From: Haplomitrium mnioides
Taxonomy: Eukaryota > Marchantiophyta > Haplomitriopsida > Calobryales
Direction of reading: 5' to 3'
Length of the DNA stretch: 20,357 nucleotides
Assembly (NCBI GenBank): GCA_049999725.1
Contig: JBNGIS010019722.1
Location: forward strand, 1 to 20,357
The position numbers and the translations under genes are program-made. Below are positions 1 to 8,322 of the stretch, piece after piece. The notes beneath the pieces are model-generated. The model ran no database searches. It was not told the origin of the DNA and saw only the letters and a list, made by a program, of their open reading frames with translations. Position 1 is the stretch's first letter; each line of letters starts with the position of its first letter.

Positions 1-568
1 GACCGCTCCTAATCTTCCTTCCTTTGCAACTCTTTGTCGCTGCCAATTTTTCCTTTCTAGGACTGCGCTTTCCTTTGGCGCTCTGTTTGCATGCGAGGAC
101 TTCCAGCATTCGACTGGGTAATATGGCCCTTCGATGCAGTGCTTTTTCCTCTCTCCTTGGCGATTTTGCTTCCAAAAAAACATGCGATGCCTCCTGCCCG
201 AGTGTTCTCTTCCCTCGACGCAGCTTTGTTCTTGAATTTATTCTGGGTGATAGTGCTTCTCTGCAGCTATTTCTTTCAGGCAATCCTTCTTTCAGGTGCC
301 ATACGCAATGGAGATTAATGAAGAACAGGGCTTTCCCCTTTCTTCAATATAACCAGGCTGCCTCTCCGTAGCCGAGAAAAAAATTTCAAGACAAGCCTTT
401 AGAACTCCTTGAGTTCTCTTTTGCACCCCCTTAGTGCAAATCACTTATGCTCCTCCTGAGCATGTAACAGGCTGTCTCGGCACACTCTTGCTTAATGATG
501 ACTCTCTCAAGTAACTCCCCTTAACAAATAAACCTCTGCACACTACTCATAAACTCAAACAGCAACCA
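1..568 (-). mobile_element. Element 1: internal leader/start of an LTR retrotransposon (partial)
   Basis: This stretch lies directly downstream, in minus-strand sense, of a primer-binding site and LTR (569-868), so it should be the untranslated leader and perhaps the start of the internal region of an LTR retrotransposon running off the left edge. Minus-strand translation of about 1-345 has two long stop-free or nearly stop-free frames, rich in Lys, Arg and Glu. Neither shows a recognisable gag motif or a convincing start, and the plus strand is open over the same stretch, so I do not call a CDS. The GC content is higher than in the following intergenic DNA. No similarity to the gag of elements 2 and 3 is apparent, so this looks like a different family. 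The placement relative to the primer site is seen; the leader role is inferred. Confidence 0.5.
401..463 (-). other. Cluster of three perfect stem-loops in the element 1 leader
   Basis: Three adjacent perfect inverted repeats are present. 401-407 pairs with 411-417 (7-bp stem, 3-nt loop). 420-426 pairs with 434-440 (7-bp stem, 7-nt loop). 447-452 pairs with 458-463 (6-bp stem, 5-nt loop). They begin about 105 nt downstream of the primer-binding site in minus-strand (RNA) sense. Retroelement leaders often carry structured packaging or dimerisation signals in this position. That role here is inference. Confidence 0.6.
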
Positions 569-581
569 GGCTCTGGTACCA
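569..581 (-). promoter_or_regulatory. tRNA primer-binding site of element 1
   Basis: On the minus strand this reads TGGTACCAGAGCC, one base from TGGTATCAGAGCC, the usual plant complement of the initiator Met-tRNA 3' end. It abuts the LTR edge at 582, where the LTR ends in CA in element sense (plus-strand TG). This is the anchor for calling element 1 and its orientation. Confidence 0.8.
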
Positions 582-868
582 TGTTAGAGTTAGAGGCAGA
601 GCAATCAATCACATATGCACACAACCAATGCAAGAATGTTCTTCACTATAAGGCAGGAGCGCCAACAAATACAGAGGGGAAGAGAGAGCAAAATGTGCAT
701 CTCAAGCAGCCTTATATATATACATCTAAGCTAACTGGCCTAACGTAACTGTGAGCTAAGGTGGCTGCCATGTTAACCGGCAGTTAGAGCTCGAAATCTC
801 AATAAAAACTAACTTAACTAAGGATAAACCTTGAGTTAACTAACCCTAGAACTAAAGCTAACTATTCA
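582..868 (-). repeat. 5' LTR of element 1 (outer edge uncertain)
   Basis: The inner edge is fixed by the primer-binding site: the plus strand begins TGTTAGAGTTAG at 582, the reverse complement of an LTR 3' end. A TATA-like box on the minus strand lies inside (712-721). The outer edge is not certain. A CA at 867-868 is the best candidate and gives about 287 bp, but the partner LTR lies outside the window, so neither LTR identity nor a target-site duplication can be checked. Confidence 0.6.
712..721 (-). promoter_or_regulatory. TATA box in the element 1 LTR
   Basis: Minus-strand TATATATAAG lies about 130 bp upstream (element sense) of the LTR/primer-site junction. Its position and orientation fit a retrotransposon U3 promoter. 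A simple AT repeat is the alternative reading. Confidence 0.5.
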
Positions 869-1309
869 ATGATAGCTTGTAATTTTAACATTGAAAGGGA
901 ATCTAGAATAAGTAGTTGGGAAATGAAGCCATTTTGCCTATACTTGAGAAGAAGGTGTCATCCTTCTACTTTCTTTGCCTACAAGTTACTTCCAATTTCA
1001 ATCCAAAAAGTGATTTTTTCCTACTTCATTGAAATTAACTTCAAAGGTAAGTAATCCTTATGCCACTTTACTAAAATTATTTCAACCCTAAAAAATAGTG
1101 ACCTTTCTTTAATAGCTCCTCTTTATTTTATTATAAATAGAACATCATTTTTCTTTTACTTTTACACCAAGATTATTATAGTGTTTTTTCTATTCTTGAT
1201 CTAATAAGCTTTTTTGAATTCAATTAACTTAGCAGATTCTAGTCAAGAAATACTTATTTGGCGCTCAAGCACAAAATGTAGGAGAGAATAATAATCATTA
1301 TTGTTTTTT
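869..1309. other. Intergenic DNA without a recognisable gene
   Basis: AT-rich sequence between the element 1 LTR and the tandem array. A 61-codon open stretch at 869-1054 (plus) has no recognisable domain, and its start overlaps the likely LTR edge. I see no RNA gene or clear repeat. Confidence 0.5.
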
Positions 1310-1960
1310 GAAACCTAATTTACACATATGTTTTGTTATTATTACTTGGAACCCTATGCACAAAAGGAGTCTAAGCGAACTTAAAAATTGTTATCATTGT
1401 TTGTAACATTCTATACGCACAAGTTTGTTAATGGTGAATGGAATGTGTATAGAGTTTAAGTGAGTTTAGGAATTGTTTTTCTTTTTTTTAACCCTATACT
1501 AGCATCGAGTTTGTTATTGATGCTTGCAGCCCTATGCTCATTTAGAGTCTAAGCAACCATAGAAATCAGTATTGTTGTTTTTGACCCTATGTGTGGATAA
1601 GGTTTGTTATTTTTTGTTGGAACCGTATACACACATAGAGTCAAAGAAAACTTAAGAATCGTTATTGTTGTTGGCAATAAGTGCAAAGCGCGCAAAGGGT
1701 TTGTTATTGTTGATTGGAACCCTATGTGTGCATAGAGTCAAAGTGAGCATAGAATCATTATTACTGTTTATAACCCTTTGTGCACAAAGGTATTTTTTTT
1801 TTTTTTTTGGTTGGAACCTTATATATGCGTAGAGTCTAAGTGACCCTAAGAATTGTTGCTTTTGTTTGTAACCATATGCACACGTTGGGTTTGTTATTTT
1901 TTATTAGAACCCTTTGTGTGCAAAAGATTCGTCATTGTTAATTGTTATTGATATATTTTG
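1310..1960. repeat. Diverged tandem array, period about 93 bp, with palindromic cores
   Basis: A unit carrying an AACCCTATG-like box, a GAGTCTAAG-like box and a TTGTTATTGTTG-like tract recurs about six times. The AGT of the GAGTCTAAG-like box falls at 1368, 1453, 1546, 1639, 1736 and 1833, giving spacings of 85, 93, 93, 97 and 97 bp. Each unit holds two short palindrome-like cores around CTATG...CATAG or CCTTTG...CAAAGG. The clearest is a perfect 16-bp palindrome at 1775-1790. A run of 16 T at 1793-1808 interrupts one unit. The copies are substantially diverged, so the array is old. No open reading frame spans it. Confidence 0.75.
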
Positions 1961-2301
1961 GTTCACTTTGTAGTGTAGTCAAATGTAAGCACCAAATTTT
2001 TCTTCATTGTGACCAACAAATGAAAGAAAAAACAAAACTTACAAACCATCAAAAAAATGTTATGTCGATGGTCTAAAGTATTTGGGCATCGTGATCGATG
2101 GTATGGATAGAAAGAGAACAACAAACCCACATTGACCATCACCACCAAAGAATATCGATAATGATTTTTGGTAGGTGTGCACGTTGTTGGCACTTTAGTT
2201 TTCAATCATACTCTTTCTTTGATGGTCTTCTAAACCTATGGAAACTTGAGAAGTGACTCCAATTTGACCATCACAACACTCAACAAAGTATTATGTGAAT
2301 G
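1961..2301. other. Intergenic DNA, left flank of element 2
   Basis: AT-rich DNA between the tandem array and element 2. A minus-strand open stretch of 80 codons (1963-2205) has no recognised domain and looks like chance. The last bases, 2297-2301 (GAATG), match the right flank of element 2 in 4 of 5 positions and form the left half of a probable target-site duplication. Confidence 0.5.
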
Positions 2302-2592
2302 TGTAAAGAAATCGAGGAGACAAATCTTTGGAGGCAAATATGAGAGATCATATTCAACACAATGAATTTACAAAAGGGAAGAGGCTTGTGCCAATGAACT
2401 TACAAAATAGAAGAGGCTTGCAGCATGATGGCGCTCTCTCTTCGATCTCCCTCCTTTTCTCTCTGCATACTCTGTATTTATACTTAAACTTACCATAAAT
2501 TAACTTAACAAAACTAACCCTAAAGAGGGTTCAAAAAATAAGACTCTACCCGTCATCCTAGTGGGTTACGTATTGAGCTTGGTATTTCAACA
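2302..2592 (-). repeat. 3' LTR of element 2 (291 bp)
   Basis: Bounded by TG at 2302 and CA at 2592. By eye it aligns to the LTR at 6977-7262 with 17 substitutions, of which about 14 are transitions, and one 5-bp gap. A TATTTATA box (TATAAATA in element sense) lies at 2475-2482. It contains a 32-bp direct repeat (2360-2391 and 2392-2423) that is single in element 3. Confidence 0.93.
2475..2482 (-). promoter_or_regulatory. TATA box in the 3' LTR of element 2
   Basis: The minus strand reads TATAAATA. The same box is kept in the other LTR (7150-7157) and in element 3 (18980-18987), which supports it as the family promoter. In this 3' LTR it would drive transcription outward, towards the tandem array. 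Confidence 0.6.
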
Positions 2593-2601
2593 CTCCCCCT
2601 C
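2593..2601 (-). promoter_or_regulatory. Polypurine tract of element 2
   Basis: In element sense GAGGGGGAG immediately precedes the 3' LTR. This is the expected place and composition for the primer of plus-strand DNA synthesis. Confidence 0.85.
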
Positions 2602-2636
2602 AAGCTCAAGCCAATGTCAAGCACTCCCATTATAGT

Positions 2637-3298
2637 TCAAAACTTATGTTGCTTCTCTACACCTATTGACTTTGTAAAAATATCAACTACTTGCTCATAT
2701 GTATTCATATACACCAAATCAATCTCACCTTCAAGTACCTTCTCTCGTATGTAATGGTAATGAACCTCAATGTGTTTCATCCTTACATGAAACACCGGAT
2801 TGTTTTCCAGTTGTATATTGCTTATGTTGTCGCAATACAAAGTCACAAGCTCTTGTACATCATGTTTTAAATCAAACAATAGCTTGCGTAGCCAAGCTAT
2901 TTCACATGCAACCATTGGTGCTCCTTTATACTATACCTCTGTGCTTGACAAAGCAACTGTAGGTTGCTTCTTACTGCTCCAACTCACTGTAGCACCTCTA
3001 ATACTGAAAACATAACCACTTGTAGATCTTCTGTCATATGTATATCCATCCAATCTACATCAGTATATCCAAATAGTTTTACTTCAACTCTGTACGCGTA
3101 AAATAAACCATAATTCAGTGTGCCTTTTGAGTAACATAATGCTCTCCTTGCCGCATCTAAATGTGGCTTTCTTGGCACCTGCATAAATTGACTAAGTACT
3201 CCCACATCATGACACACATCTGGTCTTGTCATGGTCGCATAAATCAAACTTCCAACTATTTTTTGGTACATAGTTGGATCTTCCAATTCATCTCCCAA
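2637..3298 (-). pseudogene. Element 2 pol: end of RT region and RNase H (broken)
   Basis: The segment 3298-2984 carries the conserved Copia stretch after the RT fingers and palm: GSLIYATMTRPD, then a PRKPHLDAARRAL-like block and a YTDVDW motif leading into RNase H. A frameshift near 3035 moves the reading to a second frame. The last open piece (2915-2637) holds MVACEIAWLRKLL, the DN-S motif LYCDNISNIQL, and the C-terminal VDIFTKSIGVEK. A stop lies just upstream of the MVACEIAW block. The reading frame ends at 2637, about 36 bp before the polypurine tract, which is normal for the family. Confidence 0.9.
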
Positions 3299-4333
3299 AT
3301 CAGCTCTTAACTTTGCATTCTATTCAAGTGGAGTAGAAATAAGCTTACATGCTATCATACCATATTTTTGTAACATGTCCAGAATATACTTTTGTTGGAG
3401 TAACCAAATACCTTGTTGTGTTCTTATTACTTCTATACCCAAGAAGTACATAAGTTCTCCCAAGTCTTTCATATCAAATTCCGCTCCAAGCCTCTTCTTA
3501 ACATTTTCAATCTGTAGCTTATCATCACTTGTAATAATCAAATCATCAACGTATATCACTATGATAACCAAAGCTGTATTCATTTTTTGCATATACATAG
3601 AGTAATCTGCCTTGCTGATGACAAATCCAATACTTTGTAAAAACTTGCTTATTCTGTTTGTTCATGCTTTGGGTGCTTGCTTTAATTCGTATAAAGCTTT
3701 CTTCAACTTACACACATAATTTGGAAATTTATGGTGTATATATCCCTATGGCTGCTCCATATACACTTCTTCATATAACTCTCCATTCAAAAAAGCATTC
3801 TTTACATCTATTTGATGTAAATCCCACCTCTTAGCAGTAGCCATAACAATCACAGTTATCACAGTTGCCATCTTCGCAACAGGACTCAATGTTTCATCAA
3901 AATCTATCCCATATATTTGAGCATATCCTTTGGCTACTAGTCTAGCCTTGTACTTGCTTATCGAACCATCTGTATTATGCTTTACTTTGTAAACCCACTT
4001 ACAGCCAATCGCTTTCTTTCCATCAGGTAGCGGCGTTAGCTTCCAAGTCTAATTCTCATCAAGTTCATTCACTTCTTCATCCATAGCTAACTCCCATTCA
4101 GGTATGCCAATTGCATCCTCAAAACAAGTGGGTTCTACATCCTGTATAACTTTCACCATATATGCATAATGACGTGCAGAAAAATTGTCATAACTCAACG
4201 TCCTTACTGGATACTTTATATGTGTAGATCTACGTACCTTATTCTGCATCCTTTGCACACCAGGCGTTTGCAAAATGGGTATATCAACCTCTTCACCATC
4301 ACTTAAGTGACTTGCATCCATCAAGTAATCCAC
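3299..4333 (-). pseudogene. Element 2 pol: reverse transcriptase (broken)
   Basis: This is the reverse transcriptase domain of a Copia polyprotein. The catalytic YVDD is intact at 3553-3542, inside IYVDDLIITSDD. Downstream blocks FDMKDLGELMYFLGIEV and KYILDMLQKYGM are well kept. Upstream, the WELAMDEEVNELDEN block and a DVKNAFLNGELYEEVYM block mark the start of the domain. In-frame stops occur after LDEN, before GYIHH, after QAPKA and after STPLE; at least the one after QAPKA looks like a Trp codon changed to TGA. The frame is continuous from 4333 to 3299 apart from the stops. Confidence 0.92.
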
Positions 4334-4433
4334 CTTTTCCTTTCTCTTTGTTGAACTTGTCTTACTTTCAACTCTTCCAATTGATATATTTGGTGAACCT
4401 GAATTTAATCTTCATGACCATGGATTAACACTT

Positions 4434-5519
4434 TTAGATAGAGTGTTTGAACTCTCTCCTGGTGCACTCAACAGTTGTGATTGTAATTCCTGATTTTCTG
4501 ATTTTTTTCTGCACTTCTTCTTTCTCTATATGAGTCTTCACAACTTTTTCTACACTATACCAACTACTCAACTCATCAAATACAACATCTCTACTTACTC
4601 TGATTTTGCGTGCTACATAGTTGTAACATCGGTATCCTTTTTCTCCAAAGAATACCCAATGGAAATACACTTTCTCAACTTTAGTATCTAGCTTAGTCTT
4701 TAGCTCATCTGGTATGTGTACATGTAATGCAATACATCCAAATAACTTCAAGTGAGATACATCACTTTTAATACATGTAAATCTTTCTTCTGGAGTAATA
4801 TCATGTATTCCTGCTATAGGAGTCATATTCATGATATATACAACCGTATGTATAGCCTCTACCTAATAGTATTTTGGCATATTCTTCTCATTAATCAAGG
4901 AACGAGCAATTTCTGCTATATGCCAATTCTTTCTCTCTACAACTCCATTCCGTTGTGGAGTATATCTACATGTGAATTGCCTCTTCACACCATGATCTAC
5001 TATAAATCCGCTAAAATCTCGTGAAAAATACTCACCTCTACCATCTGACCGTAGGCATTTAATCTGCAAACCGAATTGCTTTTCTACCATCTTCTTAAAG
5101 CTCTTAAAATGCTCAAACACTTCTTCTTTTGTCTTCATAAAATAAACCCATACCTTCCTTGTATGGTCATTCACAAAAGTAACAAAATACTTGTTTCATC
5201 ATATTGATGCATGCTCAATAGGTCCCTACACATCAGAGTATACTACATCTAAAGGATTTTTACTCACATTTCTTTGATGCGGGAATGGATGCCTTGACTG
5301 TTTTCCAAACTGACATGCTTCACACACCTTCTACATGTCAACATTCTTGAACCTTGGCAAATCGGTAACTACACCCATAGACTGCATTGATTTCAGCCTT
5401 TGTAGATTCACATGTCCCATTCTTTTGTGCCACATATCTGCATCTCTAATAATTGTATTCTTTTGTGTATGCATGACATTATCATTTACCATTGGAGTCT
5501 GTACATCCAATGTAAACAT
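4434..5519 (-). pseudogene. Element 2 pol: integrase (broken)
   Basis: The integrase inserts the element DNA into the genome. The zinc-binding HHCC is visible: WHKRMGH (His codons starting at 5429 and 5414) and VCEAC (Cys codons starting at 5324 and 5315). The DDE core has SDV (Asp at 5234), LRSDGRGEY (Asp at 5045) and NGVVERKNW (Glu at 4937), with 35 residues between the last two. Stops fall just before VCEAC, directly after SDV (5228-5226), twice in tandem near 5197, and after MPKYY. The frame is lost in the A7 run at 4502-4508, after which the linker to RT continues in another frame. All catalytic residues remain, so the breaks are stops and one indel rather than active-site loss. Confidence 0.92.
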
Positions 5520-5522
5520 CCT

Positions 5523-5857
5523 TCAGATCTTACTTCCTCTAACAACCAACCTGTTTCTATTCTTCAAATCCTCCATAAAACAACCATCTTCATTAAAAAC
5601 AACTTGTATTCTTTGTTCTACCATTTGACCTACAGATACCAAATTCTTTGTAATTTTTGGTACATAGAACACATCAGCCAAATACTTTGACCTTCCATCA
5701 TGTGTAGCAAGTGGAACATTTCCCATCTACTCAATTGGATGAATTGTAGCATCACTTGTTTCCACATATCCTTGCTGCTCTGGATCATGCAGCTCTTTTA
5801 ACCAATTTTTATGATGTGTCATATGGCTTGACGCACCAGAATCCACATACCATGCAT
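5523..5857 (-). pseudogene. Element 2 pol: aspartic protease (broken)
   Basis: The Copia protease active site is present as WYVDSGASSHMTHH, with the catalytic DSGA at 5843-5832. The usual downstream block follows: LADVFYVPKITKNLVSVGQM. One stop lies after HPIE, at about 5729-5727, between the two blocks, and a TGA ends the piece at 5523. The polyprotein would normally be cut by this enzyme. It follows the CCHC knuckle of gag in the same frame, as in single-ORF Copia elements. Confidence 0.9.
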
Positions 5858-5879
5858 CATTTTTACAACCTTGACGTTC

Positions 5880-6830
5880 ACCATCACTCTTTGATGACGA
5901 TGCATGATTTCCTTGTTGTCTCCGATCATATTCTCTGTTATTGTTGTTGGACTTGCTATGGCAATCATTTGCATAATGACATGCTTTTCCACACTCCCAA
6001 CAAACTACATCATGAATGTTTTGCCTTCCACCTCTTCCACAAAAGCTTCTTCTTCCTCGAAAATTTCCGCGACCTCTACCACGAGCTGTATTCTCAAGAT
6101 TTTGTTGATTTTGGTTATGTTGCATATAACCTCTACCTTCACCACGTACTCTTTGGGATCTCCCCCTACCTCTACCATATCCTGAGTAGAAGCCTTGTGC
6201 CTACTTATTAGAACCATTTTATGAAATAGATCCTTCAATGTTTCTCTCCTCTATTATCATCAAGGAGACTAGCTCATCAAAATTAGGAAGATTTTCCCAA
6301 ACATACACAGAAGTGGCAAACGGTTTCCACTTGTCATCATCCTTCAAACCATTCAATACTGCAGTCACTAAATCATCATCCTCTATAACCACTTCAATAG
6401 ATCCCAATGCATATGATGTCTCTTTTATCTTCAAGACATAATAATTCACCGACATGTTGCGTGGCTTCTTTATGTTATTCAACTCTTTCTTCAATTGAAT
6501 CTTTCTAGCTCTAGTATTTGCATTGTAGAGCCTTTCTAAAGTATCCCATACATCTTTTGCAGACTCCAAATCTTGTATGTGTCCAACCATACTGTTTGAC
6601 AAATTCTACGAAATCAAAAACATCATCTTCTTATCTTTTTTGTTCCAAGCTTTCCATGCCTTCAATTCTTGATCTGTTACATTTGCTAAAGTAAGTTGCG
6701 GTTCTTTTTCTTCACCTGATACATACCCTCATAGGCTCTTGCCTATCAAATAGTTTCTCATCCGGAACTTCCACGGCTGGTAGTTATTCTTCTCCAACTT
6801 CTCAATACCAACGGTATTGGTATCACCTAT
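5880..6830 (-). pseudogene. Element 2 gag with CCHC zinc knuckle (broken)
   Basis: Gag forms the virus-like particle and binds element RNA. The central part is a UBN2-type Copia gag, with blocks such as DVWDTLERLYNANTRARK, PRNMSVNYYVLKIKETSYA and ATSVYVWENLPNFDELVSL. An RG-rich stretch and an intact CX2CX4HX4C knuckle, CWECGKACHYANDC (6002-5961), follow. There are at least four in-frame stops, including one where element 3 also has a stop. The likely start position, 6830-6828, now reads ATA and is preceded by TAA. Element 3 has ATT at the same place, so both copies seem to have lost an ATG (inference). Confidence 0.9.
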
Positions 6831-6963
6831 TTATGCAACTTCTCGACACCTCCAAACTTCAAGCACAACTTTGTGACCACCTTCGACAAAAACGATATCT
6901 AAATCAATGTTTTGAACCAAATTGATTGTCTACTCCTTGTGATCTTTTTCTCCTCATGAACTA

Positions 6964-6976
6964 GGCTCTGATACCA
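6964..6976 (-). promoter_or_regulatory. tRNA primer-binding site of element 2
   Basis: In element sense this reads TGGTATCAGAGCC, the exact complement of the plant initiator Met-tRNA 3' end, directly after the 5' LTR. It is intact, unlike the gene content. Confidence 0.93.
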
Positions 6977-7262
6977 TGTAAAGAAATCGAGGAGAAAAAT
7001 CTTTGGAGGCAAATATGAGAGATCGTATTCAACACAATGAATTTACAAAAAGGAAGAGGCTTGCGCCAATGAACTTACAAAAGGGAAGAGGCTTGCAGCA
7101 CGGCGGCGCTCTCTCTTCGATCTCCCTCCTTTTCTCTCTACATACTCTGTATTTATACTTAAACTTACCCTAAATTAACTTAACAAAACTAACCCTAAAG
7201 AGGGTCCAAAAAATAAGACTCTACCCGTCATCTTAGCGGGTTACGTACCAAGCTTGGTAACA
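6977..7262 (-). repeat. 5' LTR of element 2 (286 bp)
   Basis: Begins TG at 6977 next to the primer site and ends CA at 7261-7262. It is 5 bp shorter than the partner LTR because TTTCA is missing near its outer end. Element 3 has the longer form, so this copy lost the bases. The TATA box is at 7150-7157 and the 32-bp direct repeat at 7035-7066 and 7067-7098. Confidence 0.92.
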
Positions 7263-7782
7263 AATGGTTGTTACCTCATACCTTGTATCTTCAGCTTGAT
7301 AATACAACAGAATAGAATAAGAATTTGATTTTCTTTGGATATCTTAGTCTCTTGATTAGCAAAAATGTCTTTTAACAAATCAAAGTAGGATTTACTATAG
7401 TCAGCTATACTCATAATCAAATTAATCAAATGTTGAATACATTCTCAAAATTTTTGAAACTTGTTAAGGCTTTTGCACTAACGAGTCTTAGCGAAGCATT
7501 TCAATTGTCATATAATCCAAGCCTCAAGTAACTCTTCTTAAATAGACCTCGGATTTCAAATTGTTTCTATAAAAGCATCTCTTATTTGTTCAAAAGATAA
7601 ATGATACAACATTCAATCAACAATTCAAGTTCAAGTTGAGTGATTTAGATGCAAAGATTTGGAACAAATAGTTTGGCTATCTTCATATGGTATTTAACAA
7701 CTCATGTGTTTATTAGAAGCAGATAGTGAATTTCTCAATACAATGTTGATACTCTTGAAAGCTTATTTTGTATATCAAATGA
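7263..7782. other. AT-rich intergenic DNA, right flank of element 2
   Basis: 7263-7266 (AATG) is the right half of the probable target-site duplication. Beyond it the sequence is AT-rich. From about 7640 on, plus-strand pieces such as LSDLDAKIWNK and LEADSEFLNT look protein-like in shifting frames, which suggests the fossil ORF at 7783-8322 once began further upstream. No intact gene is seen. Confidence 0.45.
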
Positions 7783-8322
7783 TCTCAAAAAGAAGCCAGA
7801 GAAGTTCATGTGGACAAAGTGGTCTTTGCAATTAAGAACAATATAAGTGAAAAGTGCTACAAGCTCTTCATCAATTTTGACACTCAATGGTGGAATGAGT
7901 TTTTTCTTGCCCAACACAAGATTACAGCATACATTATTGAGAGAAAGTGAAGATGACTCGAAACAAAATTCACATTTCCAACTTCACAATCTACAAACTC
8001 TTGTAATGACTCTCAAAACAATGGTGTACCTTCTCAAGTTGATGTTCGACAACAAGAGAGAGATGCTCCTCTTTAACGTATATTTTGTTCATATAGAGAA
8101 ATATATGATGGAGTATTTAGGCCAAGAGAAGCAATCGTTTCACATCAAACAAGATATAGTCACAAATTTAACAATGTACATAATATGAAAACCAAAATGT
8201 TTATTTGTGTTGTTGCATCAATTGACCCAAAGAGCTCACCATCTTGGACTACAAAAGTTCTCAAAGTTTTGTCATTTGATAATGAGAAACCTCCAAACCT
8301 AAAACAAATACATTTTCAATAG
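7783..8322 (+). pseudogene. Fossil ORF of unknown family, plus strand
   Basis: One plus-strand frame stays open over 55, 39 and 81 codons, interrupted only by TGA at 7948-7950, TGA at 7954-7956 and TAA at 8074-8076. It is closed by TAG at 8320-8322. The translation has a protein-like composition, with pieces such as LFINFDTQWWNEFFLAQH, VPSQVDVRQQERDAPL and MFICVVASIDPKSSPSW. Such a long nearly open frame is unexpected in DNA this AT-rich. I do not recognise the family. A decayed transposon protein or a host pseudogene are both possible. Open pieces just upstream in other frames (LFCISNDLKKKPEKFMW) suggest further frameshifts. Confidence 0.4.

Larger units (their letters stand above)
2302..7262 (-). 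mobile_element. Element 2: full-length, non-functional Ty1/copia LTR retrotransposon
   Basis: A complete element of about 4.96 kb on the minus strand. In element order it has 5' LTR (6977-7262), primer-binding site (6964-6976), gag with a CCHC knuckle, protease, integrase, reverse transcriptase, RNase H, polypurine tract (2593-2601) and 3' LTR (2302-2592). Integrase before reverse transcriptase defines the Copia order. Flanks 2298-2301 and 7263-7266 both read AATG, a 4-of-5 match to the usual 5-bp duplication. Gag and pol share one reading frame from about 6830 to 2637, broken by at least fifteen stops, a frameshift in an A7 run at 4502-4508 and another near 3035. It cannot make its own proteins. 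Element 3 at the right of the window is a related copy. Confidence 0.95.

Noticed and set aside
24-371. 115-codon plus-strand open stretch
   Set aside because: Lies in the leader of element 1 on the opposite strand, has no motif, and two minus-strand frames are equally open there.
1310-1960. CRISPR-like array
   Set aside because: Spacing of 85-97 bp with diverged copies and no unique spacers; this is a degenerate tandem repeat in a plant genome.
1963-2205. 80-codon minus-strand ORF
   Set aside because: No motif, and of a length expected by chance here.
5756-6211. 151-codon plus-strand open stretch
   Set aside because: Antisense shadow of the gag and protease of element 2; His/Leu-rich composition results from the complementary Asn/Gln/Arg codons.
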